From: Balneolaceae bacterium
GTDB lineage: Bacteria; Bacteroidota; Rhodothermia; Balneolales; Balneolaceae
Reading direction: 5' to 3'
DNA: 64,000 nt
NCBI GenBank assembly: GCA_017640665.1
Contig: JAEPQE010000005.1
Span: forward strand, 1-64,000
Below are positions 56,104 to 64,000 of the stretch, piece after piece. The first letter of the stretch is position 1; each line of letters starts with the position of its first letter. The notes under the pieces are model-generated. The model made no database searches. It saw only the letters and a program-made list of their open reading frames with translations, and was not told where the DNA came from. The translations under genes were made by a program, and so were the position numbers.

Positions 56104-57234
56104 TCAGGCAGTTATAAGATCACCCAATCCAACATTTACTTTTTTGATCCATCCACCTGCAACAACATCGTCGCCTTCGTAGCACACTACAGCCTGACCT
56201 GGGGTAATGGCTTCTCTTCCCGCAGGAAAATGAACTTTGATTTCATCGTCTCCAGTTTGAGTGATAGTCCCGAGTGCCCCATCATCATTGTAACGGATTG
56301 CTCCAATAATCTCCATTTCTTCTATTGGGATGCGATCGTACTTGATCAGGTTGATTTCTTTCGCGATCAAAGTAGAGCTTACCAGATCCTCCTTTTCTCC
56401 AATCGTAATGGTATTAGTGATTGGGTTGATATCGGTCACATACACAGGCTTTCCCATAGGAAGGTTCAAGCCTCTTCGTTGACCGATTGTATAAAAAGGA
56501 TAACCTTCATGTTCTCCGAGGATGTTTCCGTCCTTATCTACAAATTTACCGCCGCCGACCCTTTCTTCGAGTCCTTCTACACGATCTTTGAGAAAACGAC
56601 GATAATCATCATCAGGCACAAAGCAGATTTCGTAGGAATCGGGCTTATTTGCTACATTCAGCAATCCGTGATCTTCGGCAATCTGCCGGATTTCAGTTTT
56701 GGGATATTCTCCTAAGGGGAAAATAGTTCTGGCCAGATGTTTTTGTGCTACTCCCCAAAGTGCATAAGACTGATCTTTCTTTGGATCTAATCCCCTGGAG
56801 ATAATATGCCGGCCATTTTCTTCTCTAACTTTGGCGTAGTGCCCGGTAGCGATGAAATCACATCCAAGATTATCTGCACGTTTTAAAAGCGCAGCCCATT
56901 TGATGTGGGTATTACAAAGCACACAAGGATTTGGAGTTCTTCCGCCCAGATAATCATCTACAAAACGGTCGATGACCCAGTCGCCAAACTCTTCGCGAAT
57001 ATCTACAATAAAATGCTTAAACCCGTGATTTACCGCGATATGACGAGCATCATTCATACTCTCTACCGTACAACAACCCGTTTCTTTACCGTTATCACCA
57101 CCACTCCGGTGGTAATCCCAGGTTTTCATCGTAATACCGATGACTTCGTATCCTTGTTCTCTGAGCATTACCGCAGCCACAGAGGAATCCACTCCCCCAC
57201 TCATAGCTACTAATACTCTTCCTTTTTTGCTCAT
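56104..57234 (-). CDS. mnmA: tRNA-specific 2-thiouridylase
   Basis: A 376-residue enzyme that makes 2-thiouridine at position 34 of Lys, Glu and Gln tRNAs. VLVAMSGGVDSSVAAVML is the ATP PP-loop; GGRTPNPCVLCNTHIKW holds the first catalytic Cys and SYEICFVPDDDYRRFL the second; FYTIGQRRGLNLPMGKPVYV is the typical C-terminal RNA-binding part. All residues needed are present. Single gene in front of DUF4412. Confidence 0.97.
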   Translation of the reverse strand: MSKKGRVLVAMSGGVDSSVAAVMLREQGYEVIGITMKTWDYHRSGGDNGKETGCCTVESMNDARHIAVNHGFKHFIVDIREEFGDWVIDRFVDDYLGGRTPNPCVLCNTHIKWAALLKRADNLGCDFIATGHYAKVREENGRHIISRGLDPKKDQSYALWGVAQKHLARTIFPLGEYPKTEIRQIAEDHGLLNVANKPDSYEICFVPDDDYRRFLKDRVEGLEERVGGGKFVDKDGNILGEHEGYPFYTIGQRRGLNLPMGKPVYVTDINPITNTITIGEKEDLVSSTLIAKEINLIKYDRIPIEEMEIIGAIRYNDDGALGTITQTGDDEIKVHFPAGREAITPGQAVVCYEGDDVVAGGWIKKVNVGLGDLITA

Positions 57235-57254
57235 GCTTTTAACTTTCTCTGTTT

Positions 57255-57332
57255 GTCATTTTGAGCGTCTGCGAGAAATCTATAGGTGCATTTTATACAG
57301 ATTTTTAGATTTCTCCCTCCGGTCGAAATGGC
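57255..57332. repeat. GTCATTTTGAG-type dispersed inverted repeat
   Basis: Left end GTCATTTTGAGCG and GAGAAATCT (57273-57281), right end AGATTTCTC (57307-57315) and CGAAATGGC (57324-57332). The arms are inverted copies. Related to the half copy at 21674-21709. The gap 57235-57585 holds this and the next palindrome and no gene. Confidence 0.65.
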
Positions 57333-57499
57333 AAAGATGTATCTTGATACAAACGAGTGCAAAGATACAGCTTTTTTTGAAGAAGGAAGTAATCCCTTCA
57401 TTGTTAATAGTGATGGACGGGATAGAAAATCATCTTGTCGCTAACTGGTTAGTTTGTTACTTCAACAAAAACCGAAGACCTCCTCCGCTTAAACGCGGG

Positions 57500-57571
57500 T
57501 TGTTATACAAATAATCTAAAGCAATTCTAATTCCATAAATGAATGGAATCAACTCTATATTTGTATAACAA
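57500..57571. repeat. Nested perfect palindromes, 72 bases
   Basis: TTGTTATACAAATA (57500-57513) is matched exactly by its reverse complement at 57558-57571; inside, ATTCCAT (57530-57536) pairs exactly with ATGGAAT (57543-57549). The element ends 14 bases before the M14 peptidase stop codon. No T-run flanks it, so it is not a normal terminator; it could be a small mobile unit or an RNA structure. Confidence 0.7.
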
Positions 57572-57585
57572 AATTTCCAACCCAA

Positions 57586-59511
57586 CTACTCTTCCTCTAC
57601 TTCTCCCAGCACAAACTCTTCTTCAATGTACCCGCCACGGGTAGATAGTATTTTAAGCGTTCCTTTGGCTCCTTCTATTCCATTCAACTGAACTCTGAAT
57701 GTAGTTGTCTTCTGTTCTCCTGCATCAGTGTAACCTGCTTTTATGGTTTTGTTATAGGTTTCAGGAGTAAGGATTTTTACCTGGGCGTTTTCATGTCCTT
57801 TGGTTAGTTCTTCATCAAAGGAAAGCATTAAACGATCTTCTTGTACTATCTTTACCAATTGTGCTTGTTTTAATGCTACAGGAAGCTTCCCGGTATTCGA
57901 CCACTTAATTTCTATCTCGTAAATGTTGTCGCTTTCTTTGGTGATTTCCATTTCATCGAAAGAAATTTGTGGTAGCTCCATTGCCATCGCCAGATTAAAG
58001 AGTGCCTGTTTTTTTGCCCAGCTTTCTACCTGCCAGGCCGGTCCATTTTGACTGAAGAATTTCGGATGAAATCCGCCGATTTCTACTTTTCCAAAATCGG
58101 GATGATCAAATTCTTCCCATTCTCTAAATCCTCTTCCTTCGTTTTCAAGGTCATCCCAGGTTATTCCGTCGAAGTCATCGTAAATTCCATCATTATTATA
58201 ATCTTCCATCGCGCCGTTATTCCAAAGCTCATCTCCATACCAAATAGAGCCGAAATAGAAATATCCGAAATCAGGTCCATGTCCAAATAGCGGTCTTGGA
58301 ATAGACGGATCGCCGGTTACCCGATTGGTTGGATAGCGGGTCATGTAGGTTTCGTACACATCCCCGGCCCAGGGATAGTTGGTAATTTCCAGTCCCATTT
58401 TGTCGTACTTCTCGTACAACGCTAAATCTTCGGGGTACATTCTTTCCGCACTTTTAGACGTTGAGGGCGGACGTAAATGCATTGGAACCCGTGTGTCCAT
58501 CGAATTTACTACCGAGATATTAGGGTGAGTCAACATCCACATAACAACCGATTTTGATTCAGGCTCACTTAACGGATATGCTCCTGCTCCGTATTGGGTG
58601 TAGCCACGTCCGGTAGCGTCTTTTCCAATATCAGGTCTCCAGTTTTCGGCATAGTTACGGTGTAAATCCAAACCACCAATACCATCTTCGTTATAATCAC
58701 CATCTCCATCATTATCGATTCCTTCACTATACACAAACCATTCACCTTTCCCGTCCAATACCCGTTGCATCAAACGTCCTTTCGGATCTCTTGGGTCTAT
58801 GATATAGTTCGCTTCATCCAGTTCGTCTTCATTGGCCTTGCGCCGGATTTGGTATATGATTCCATCACCATCTAAATCTTCTTCGGGATCTTCGTCCAGT
58901 AAACCATCTCTATCGTTATCATGTGGACGAACTGAGCTCCTATTTCTTTGTGCGGTATGAAGATATAAATTTGAACCATCGGGATTGTTTTGTGGTCTCA
59001 GGTAGATTGTCTTTGTATCAATCAGCTTGGTAATGGCTTCATCTTTTCCATAGTTGGAAAGCAGATGATGTGTTAACCAAAGGATAGACTCACTACTTGT
59101 AATTTCTCCACTATGTCTGCCTCCTTCAAAGTACGCCGCCGGTTTATCGGTATGTTTTCCGGTTTCTTTATTGGTGATGGTCATTTGAAGAATCGGACGC
59201 CCTTCAAAACTTGTAGCTACCTGGTATAAATCAGTGATTTCCGGAAAATCTTCCGCCCATTTTTTATACCAATGGTACATAACATCAACAGTATGATACT
59301 TATCAAAACTAATCTCTTCTCCGGCTTCGTAAATTACTTCCGGTTGTTGATGCTGAGCAAAGAAGCTAATGCCATGGCGCTCTCCTTTAACCGTATACAT
59401 TGCCGTGTCTTTATCCGATTCCGGCCAAGTGTAAGGATTAAGTGTTTTGTATTCCTGGGCAGTGACTTGAGTGCATAAAATGAGTGCTATTATGGTAAAA
59501 AAGGACTTCAT
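57586..59511 (-). CDS. Exported M14-family zinc carboxypeptidase
   Basis: A 641-residue exported peptidase (signal ending QVTAQ). The zinc motif is FEGGRHSGEITSSE (H-x2-E, about residue 132); YLRPQNNPDGSNLYLHTAQR carries the conserved substrate-binding Asn/Arg. A repeat-like acidic segment DNDRDGLLDEDPEEDLDGDG, and a similar one near NDGDGDYNEDGIGG, looks like a calcium-binding loop and is common in Balneolota/Ignavibacteria M14 proteins. The C-terminal part from about 540 is a beta-sandwich. Likely degrades peptides outside the cell. Confidence 0.92.
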   Translation of the reverse strand: MKSFFTIIALILCTQVTAQEYKTLNPYTWPESDKDTAMYTVKGERHGISFFAQHQQPEVIYEAGEEISFDKYHTVDVMYHWYKKWAEDFPEITDLYQVATSFEGRPILQMTITNKETGKHTDKPAAYFEGGRHSGEITSSESILWLTHHLLSNYGKDEAITKLIDTKTIYLRPQNNPDGSNLYLHTAQRNRSSVRPHDNDRDGLLDEDPEEDLDGDGIIYQIRRKANEDELDEANYIIDPRDPKGRLMQRVLDGKGEWFVYSEGIDNDGDGDYNEDGIGGLDLHRNYAENWRPDIGKDATGRGYTQYGAGAYPLSEPESKSVVMWMLTHPNISVVNSMDTRVPMHLRPPSTSKSAERMYPEDLALYEKYDKMGLEITNYPWAGDVYETYMTRYPTNRVTGDPSIPRPLFGHGPDFGYFYFGSIWYGDELWNNGAMEDYNNDGIYDDFDGITWDDLENEGRGFREWEEFDHPDFGKVEIGGFHPKFFSQNGPAWQVESWAKKQALFNLAMAMELPQISFDEMEITKESDNIYEIEIKWSNTGKLPVALKQAQLVKIVQEDRLMLSFDEELTKGHENAQVKILTPETYNKTIKAGYTDAGEQKTTTFRVQLNGIEGAKGTLKILSTRGGYIEEEFVLGEVEEE

Positions 59512-59600
59512 AGTTGGCTTGATTGAGTTAGTTACAGGCTCAGAGTTTAGTTAATACTGATAGGAGTTACAATATGAGCCGCCCGTTTTGAAATCAAGCA

Positions 59601-59815
59601 TTACTGAAGCTTCAATAACACGTACCAATCTTTGTCTCTACCCGTTGGAGAATTTCCAAGAGATACTTTCTTTCCTCCTTCAACAGAAGTAACTGTACCT
59701 TTATCGCCATCAAAATATTTCCCACTTTCTCCCTCAACGGGATCTAAGAAAGGGCAACTTCATCTCCTTTTCTAAAATCTACAAAATCGGATGCTCTTAC
59801 TAGCTTATATTTACT
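59601..59815 (-). pseudogene. Frameshifted C-terminal remnant of an unidentified gene
   Basis: On the minus strand the region reads as one protein tail in two frames. The first frame (from 59815) gives SKYKLVRASDFVDFRKGDEV then ALS and a stop; one base of shift later the second frame gives DPVEGESGKYFDGDKGTVTS through VEGGKKVSLGNSPTGRDKDW and YVLLKLQ then a stop at 59601. The amino-acid composition is protein-like across the junction, which suggests a gene truncated at the 5' side with a one-base loss near 59753. Family not recognised (possibly an SH3-like small barrel). The rest of 59512-59843 holds nothing that I can name. Confidence 0.55.
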
Positions 59816-59843
59816 TCAAAACAATCTCAAAAAAAATAGATTT

Positions 59844-60377
59844 ATGAAATTTTTATTATCACTTATTATAGCGGTTCTTATTGCCTGTTCTGCATACGCG
59901 CAGGAAGCCCTTCATCCAATTATTCCATCCTTTGGTGGTATTTATGCAATTGAAGGAGGGATTAATCCGGATTCTGAAATAGAATACAATATTGTTATTG
60001 ATCTCAAACTCCTCGACCGGGATAAAGAGAGCGTAAATCGTGGGTTAAATAATGTAGCAAGAATGATGAACCTGCATGGCTTAGGTGGAGTAAAAGCTGA
60101 AAACCTGAATGTGGCTGTGGTCATCCATGGCGGAGCTACTGATTTGATTCTGACTAATGAAGCCTACCAAAAACGCTATGAAGTAGATAATCCCAATCTG
60201 GAACTCATTAACATCCTGAAAGAAGCTGGAGTTGAGCTATATGTGTGCGGACAGTCATTATTATCCCGTAAGTATGCACAGAGTGAAGTAAATCCCAAAA
60301 TCACCATCGGGCTTTCTATGCTAACCGTTTTTACCACTTATATGCACAATGGCTATGTGCCGCTGGTTTTTGGTTAG
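59844..60377 (+). CDS. Exported DsrE-family protein
   Basis: A 177-residue protein with a signal peptide (ending SAYAQ) followed by a DsrE/DsrF-like domain: NIVIDLKLLDRDKESVNRGL, then NVAVVIHGGATDLILTNEAY and KEAGVELYVCGQSLLSRKYA with the conserved Cys (about residue 134). Exported DsrE-like proteins are frequent in Bacteroidota; function unknown, possibly sulfur transfer. The end overlaps the convergent HNH gene by four bases. Confidence 0.88.
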   Translation: MKFLLSLIIAVLIACSAYAQEALHPIIPSFGGIYAIEGGINPDSEIEYNIVIDLKLLDRDKESVNRGLNNVARMMNLHGLGGVKAENLNVAVVIHGGATDLILTNEAYQKRYEVDNPNLELINILKEAGVELYVCGQSLLSRKYAQSEVNPKITIGLSMLTVFTTYMHNGYVPLVFG

Positions 60378-60874
60378 GTCATATACAAGTACGGCTTCCA
60401 AGGCTCTTGAACATTCCCATTATAATCCCGAAAGAAGGTAATTGGAATTGGACGATACGGCTTTGAACTAAGTGTCATATTCGCCTCTTTAGGTGTTTTA
60501 TTCCCTTTCTTCACGTTACAATTCTCACAGGCAGTAGCCAGGTTTTCCCAGGTATCTTTTCCACCACGACTTTTTGGGATCACGTGGTCAATCGTTAGCT
60601 TCGATTTCTTTCCGCAATACTGGCAGGTGAAATTATCACGTCGCATTATATTTCGCCGGGATAGCACCACCTTGGTATATGGAATCCTGATATAGCTTCT
60701 CAGCCTGATTACAGACGGATATTGGTACGCCTCTCTGGGAGTTCGGAGTGCTTTTCCGGGATCGTCATGAAGAAGTTCTGCCTTTTCCAGAAAAAGGAGC
60801 TTCATCGAGCGCTGCACCGAGCAGATACTTAACGGTTGGTAGTCTTGGTTCAGCACAAGTACATTAGCGTTCAT
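60374..60874 (-). CDS. HNH endonuclease-like protein
   Basis: A 166-residue HNH protein. The N-terminal VLVLNQDYQPLSICSVQRSM is typical of a widespread single-gene family in Bacteroidota. The HNH fold has CQYCGKKSKLTIDHVIPKSR (C-x2-C and the DH of the catalytic motif, about residues 94-113) and NLATACENCNVKKGNKTP (second C-x2-C). No toxin-antitoxin partner, methylase or intron is nearby, so its role (probably DNA metabolism) is not known. Overlaps dsrE by four bases. Confidence 0.9.
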   Translation of the reverse strand: MNANVLVLNQDYQPLSICSVQRSMKLLFLEKAELLHDDPGKALRTPREAYQYPSVIRLRSYIRIPYTKVVLSRRNIMRRDNFTCQYCGKKSKLTIDHVIPKSRGGKDTWENLATACENCNVKKGNKTPKEANMTLSSKPYRPIPITFFRDYNGNVQEPWKPYLYMT

Positions 60875-60944
60875 GATGCATCCTGTTTAGGATTGGATTG
60901 TTGATATGTAGATGTATTTCTTTTGAAGAGAATGCAGGATATGA

Positions 60945-60985
60945 ACAATAAAAAAAGGCGTACCCGCTGTGAACGAGTACGCCTT
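60945..60985 (-). terminator. Terminator of the PiT-like transporter gene
   Basis: AAGGCGTAC and GTACGCCTT (60955-60963, 60977-60985) form a perfect 9-bp stem; on the minus strand a T-run (60950-60956) follows. 34 bases after the transporter stop. Confidence 0.9.
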
Positions 60986-61018
60986 AGTATGAAGTATTTT
61001 ACTATCAAATTCAAGCTG

Positions 61019-62146
61019 CTAAAGCCCGATGTAACCCAAAATCTCTTCTCTTACGTCTGCGTTGATTGAAATTGCAAGCAATATTGAGACTAACAAACCG
61101 AACAGTGCATAGGAAAGATCTTTGAAAATGATCTTAACAACCTTACCCATTGGTTTACCCATTTTACGGCTTGAGGTTATACTCATTCCAATCTCACGAC
61201 CTGCAAGTAAACCTAAAAATACCCAGGTTGTACTCATAGGAACTGTACTTACTGTTAGTTTATAAACCAAAAGAATGGCATAAATAAAGTCAATGATAGT
61301 CGCTGAACGGATATCGGTAACCCGCGATTTTTCGGTAACAATACGCTGGATCTTATCTCCCCTTAAATAGAACAGAATACCTAACCCAAAGAAAATGAAC
61401 AGTGCAAAACCTAAAAACTGTCCAAGGCTCAACGATCTTGGCAAATAAACTGCTACGTTAGCCGCATCCTGCATTACCCATACGGCCCATAAAGATCCGG
61501 ATGTAACCCACTGGATTGGAGTCCAGTAGTTTTTAGGCTTACTTTTTGAAAACTTTTCTTCAAGTGCTTTGGTAACCAATAACCACACGATAAGACCCGC
61601 AGCAAAAGCCAGAAAGTAGCCGCTTAAACTTTTTCCAAGTACGCCTGTAATACTTGATGCAGAAGTCGCAAAACAGCTTAGTAACAGGAATGTGGTAGAA
61701 ACCGGCATTCTCATTCTGGTCAGGATCAGAAGAAAGATTGGAGCCGCTACCTGTAAGAAAGAAAAATCTGTGGGTGTTGTTTCAAAACCCTTAGATGCCA
61801 GCCTTTGATAACTTACATCCCCATCAAAAATGATGAAACTTACGGTTACTACTACAAGGAAGATGCCCCCTATGTATAACCATAAATGCCACCACTTTTT
61901 GTCTTGATTGGAAGCTAGAAAAGTTCCGATAGTCTGGATACTATCATTTGCAATAGCCGAGTAGCCTGCAAAAATAAACCCTACCCACATTGCAATTTCG
62001 GCATAAGGAAAAGTAACGCCAGCAGCAAAAAAGAAAAAGCCTATGAGGCCTAAAAAAATACGCTCCTGCTTTATAACAGTATAAAAACTGTCTGGAATAA
62101 GCCTCTCAGTAAGGCTTAGGTTTTTTTCAGAATTTGAATCACTCAT
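61019..62146 (-). CDS. PiT-like inorganic phosphate transporter-type membrane protein
   Basis: A 375-residue integral membrane protein with about ten helices. Two matching motifs of the PiT/PHO4 superfamily are visible: ANDSIQTIGTFLASNQ (near residue 67) and the pair RMRMPVSTTFLLLSCFATSA (~150) and VSTVPMSTTWVFLGLLAGRE (~310), the inverted repeats of the transport core. It is shorter than typical PiT and lacks the big cytosolic loop. Phosphate (or another anion) uptake is likely; the substrate is inferred. Single gene with a strong terminator. Confidence 0.82.
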   Translation of the reverse strand: MSDSNSEKNLSLTERLIPDSFYTVIKQERIFLGLIGFFFFAAGVTFPYAEIAMWVGFIFAGYSAIANDSIQTIGTFLASNQDKKWWHLWLYIGGIFLVVVTVSFIIFDGDVSYQRLASKGFETTPTDFSFLQVAAPIFLLILTRMRMPVSTTFLLLSCFATSASSITGVLGKSLSGYFLAFAAGLIVWLLVTKALEEKFSKSKPKNYWTPIQWVTSGSLWAVWVMQDAANVAVYLPRSLSLGQFLGFALFIFFGLGILFYLRGDKIQRIVTEKSRVTDIRSATIIDFIYAILLVYKLTVSTVPMSTTWVFLGLLAGREIGMSITSSRKMGKPMGKVVKIIFKDLSYALFGLLVSILLAISINADVREEILGYIGL

Positions 62147-62336
62147 TTTGTTTGTTTGGTGTGCTTTTTGATCGCACGAAACTACCCACCTTATGTTACC
62201 AAACTATTAACTCAGTATGTTATCAGCGTTAAGAAACTGATCAAAAATTACAAGTGAATTTTTTTAGTCTGAAAGGGGAAAACTTCCTGGTTTGCAGAAA
62301 TAGAAACTGTAGGTATTCTGTACTTAATTAGTGAAA

Positions 62337-63002
62337 TTACAGACTCAGAGATGTAGAAAATAAGATAAGATGACTCAGTCCGTTTCCTTCAAAAAAATCT
62401 GCAGCGCGATACTGAACAGCAAATTCTAGATCTGAATCATCATTTAAACCAAACCCATAGCCAACCAAAGCTCTATTCTCTCCACTGGTTTCGCCTTCGC
62501 TTAACGATAACAGTATTTCATCGGAGATTTTAAAATAATTACCATCTTCTTTTTTATGCGGAAATTTAATACTTAACCGGTAGCGTGCCCTGTTTGCAAA
62601 ACCTTGTGTTCTTATCCTCTGTTCAAGTCTGATACGGTGTGAGCCGCTTCTTCCAAAAACCGGGCTCTTTAAATCAAGTTGTTCTGTAATCCTGTTCTCA
62701 TGCCTTGGATTATCCGTAAATGGTCCCGACTGCCGGTACAAATATCCCATCCCAAACTTGTTACCCTTTTTAAGTTTATATGCCCCAAATAAAGACGCCT
62801 CCGCATGCCTTATGATATTTGCATTGTCGAGATTATCAAGGGAAGTAAAAATTTCAGTTTTTGCACTAAATGAAATCAAATCTGTATGATCCCATGAATA
62901 AGTTAGCGCCGGAGCCCAGATATACTCTGCATTTTGTGATTTAATGTCGGAGGTTAGGAACACTACAAAAAAGAGTGTTCCCCAAATGAGAGTATTTTTC
63001 AT
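62337..63002 (-). CDS. DUF2490 outer-membrane beta-barrel-like protein
   Basis: A 221-residue exported protein from the ATG at 63002 (signal peptide about residues 1-21, ending SDIKSQ; the longer frame from 63047 adds 15 residues before it). The mature chain is a series of alternating strands (YIWAPALTYSWDHTDLISFS, HRIRLEQRIRTQGFANRARY, ALVGYGFGLNDDSDLEFAVQ) ending in a Leu/Ser-rich strand, the pattern of DUF2490. Probably an outer-membrane barrel; function unknown. Confidence 0.85.
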   Translation of the reverse strand: MKNTLIWGTLFFVVFLTSDIKSQNAEYIWAPALTYSWDHTDLISFSAKTEIFTSLDNLDNANIIRHAEASLFGAYKLKKGNKFGMGYLYRQSGPFTDNPRHENRITEQLDLKSPVFGRSGSHRIRLEQRIRTQGFANRARYRLSIKFPHKKEDGNYFKISDEILLSLSEGETSGENRALVGYGFGLNDDSDLEFAVQYRAADFFEGNGLSHLILFSTSLSL

Positions 63003-63308
63003 TGGCTGAAAGCCTGATTCCCAGAATAGAAATAGTATACCAGACACTATCTCACTTCTGTGCTCAGGTTTATTAATTTTGTGATGGTGTTTAAAACCGA
63101 GTAAAAAATACTCTGTTTTTGCTGATCTTTACGGGCTAAAAAATCGGAGATTTTCCTGAATATTAAAAGGCTCTTTTTTTATTGTATCTAAATTGTTACT
63201 AAAAAATTATGCCAATGTTTGTTACCCTCTTAATCACATTTTCATGTGAGTTTAAAAATCTTCTCAACTCTGTTCCTTACTGCAAACTCAATCAATCTAT
63301 TTTTCGGT

Positions 63309-64000
63309 ATGTCTACCAAATCTATTCTTCTTCTGATTTTTGTTTATTCTCTTTTTCAGATCAACTTCACAACTACTACCCCTAAAAATCAGACCATTAA
63401 TGCCGTACTTGGTGATGTAAGCTTTGTTGATGAATTTGGAAGGCTTCCAAACGATGGAGATTCCGAGACGCTCCGAATTACCACTCATCTTAAGTATGTA
63501 ACTTCTCTTCTTGAATCCGCTGATGTATCACATCTATCGACTTCGCAACTTAAAAATCGACAGCATCTTATTTCTCTTCTTAAGACTTATACAGAAGAGA
63601 ATCCTTTCCCAATAAATTATGATTATCTAAACGAACGGCGTCCGACTTTCATAGACAAGCATGGAAATATTTGTGCCGTCGGCTACCTTGTTCAACAAAC
63701 TGCCGGACAAGGAGCAGCAAAAGCAATCAATACAGAATTTAAGTACGAATACCTGATGGAAATGGAATCAGAATTACTGGATGGATGGCTCGCAGAAAGT
63801 GGCCTTACAAAAAAAGAAGCGGCAATGATTCAACCTGCTTATGGGCCTTCAGAAACTGTAGAAAATAATATAAGAACTGACTATTTAGTTTCTTCTATCG
63901 GATTAGCATTCCTTCAAGTTGCGGGCACTTCCTATTCGCTTTCGGATAAATACTCTGCAAAATCAGGTGTATACTTTTCCACTTTCTCTTCAGGTCTTGC
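63309..64000 (+). CDS. Start of an unidentified exported protein (partial)
   Basis: An open frame begins at the ATG at 63309 and runs past the window end; 230 residues are visible. The N-terminal hydrophobic segment (ILLLIFVYSLFQI) could be a signal peptide. The segment RRPTFIDKHGNICAVGYLVQ near residue 110 is a striking conserved-looking motif that I associate with uncharacterised Bacteroidota proteins but cannot assign. The visible part contains no known domain. Preceded by a 306-base non-coding gap with no clear promoter. Confidence 0.75.
   Translation, partial: MSTKSILLLIFVYSLFQINFTTTTPKNQTINAVLGDVSFVDEFGRLPNDGDSETLRITTHLKYVTSLLESADVSHLSTSQLKNRQHLISLLKTYTEENPFPINYDYLNERRPTFIDKHGNICAVGYLVQQTAGQGAAKAINTEFKYEYLMEMESELLDGWLAESGLTKKEAAMIQPAYGPSETVENNIRTDYLVSSIGLAFLQVAGTSYSLSDKYSAKSGVYFSTFSSGL

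Noticed and set aside
56098-56715. 205-residue plus-strand frame
   Set aside because: Entirely antisense to mnmA, which has every family motif. It has no recognisable domain.
60374-60874. HNH protein as part of a defence or homing system
   Set aside because: No methylase, partner toxin gene, intron or mobile gene lies next to it; the N-terminal pattern fits the common stand-alone family.
63099-63120. GAGTA/TACTC hairpin followed by T as a terminator
   Set aside because: Only five pairs, AT-rich loop and no gene ending nearby on the plus strand.

Overview
The window looks like an ordinary chromosomal stretch of a moderately AT-rich, aerobic, heterotrophic bacterium of the Bacteroidota/Balneolota/Rhodothermota group, most likely a Balneolaceae-like organism. 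The reasons are: a secreted giant protein ending in a Por/type IX secretion sorting domain of the 'NYPNPFNP' type; Bacteroidota-style promoters (TTG, about 20 nt, TATCTTTY) before the initiator tRNA and pyrG; a fused CcoN-CcoO oxidase subunit; and many lipoproteins and DUF families typical of that group. No rRNA, CRISPR array, transposase, integrase, prophage or plasmid gene was seen.

Layout. 1-300: end of one gene, two terminators and the initiator tRNA-fMet (minus strand). 411-3278: ornithine and lysine aminotransferases. 3427-6391: a fossil of a short-chain dehydrogenase, then four exported proteins on the minus strand. 6467-9543: an AraC-type regulator and purL. 9891-19124: a ten-gene plus-strand operon for the cbb3 (high-affinity) cytochrome oxidase, starting with an Rrf2/IscR-like regulator that has its own candidate operator, followed by ccoI, ccoS, fused ccoNO, ccoQ, monohaem ccoP, a 73-residue Cys-rich unknown, ccoG, ccoH and a TauE/SafE-like protein. 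19121-23111: two exported Gfo/Idh/MocA oxidoreductases and a tandem DUF1080 lipoprotein, probably sugar (3-keto-glycoside) metabolism. 23374-24634: a half-length MreB-like protein overlapping a YjjG-type HAD phosphatase. 24728-26775: LemA plus two TPM-domain proteins, one with a repeat element inserted into its signal-peptide region. 26781-31761: methionine gamma-lyase with an Lrp regulator, and a FadE acyl-CoA dehydrogenase with a TetR regulator, both with palindromic operators. 31843-35082: trmB, pdxH, a redoxin and a radical-SAM protein. 35195-43821: lipoproteins, an amidohydrolase, NUDIX, pyrG, GDPD, rlmB, a NamZ-type DUF1343 protein and ndk. 43935-50686: a class III nucleotide cyclase, a YyaL-type thioredoxin-domain protein, an ECF sigma/anti-sigma pair and a GNAT protein. 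50874-54965: an eight-CHRD-domain secreted protein built by duplication of a four-CHRD module. 55293-63002: DUF4412, mnmA, an M14 carboxypeptidase, a frameshifted gene remnant, DsrE, HNH, a PiT-like transporter and DUF2490. 63309-64000: start of an unknown exported protein that runs off the window.

Most genes are core metabolism. The less ordinary content is small: the half-MreB gene, the small Cys protein inside the cco operon, the repeat element domesticated inside a coding sequence, the perfect palindromes before lrp and near 57.5 kb, inverted DnaA-box-like sites before purL, two gene fossils, and a family of GTCAT-bordered inverted repeats scattered between genes. I found no convincing previously undescribed multi-gene system.
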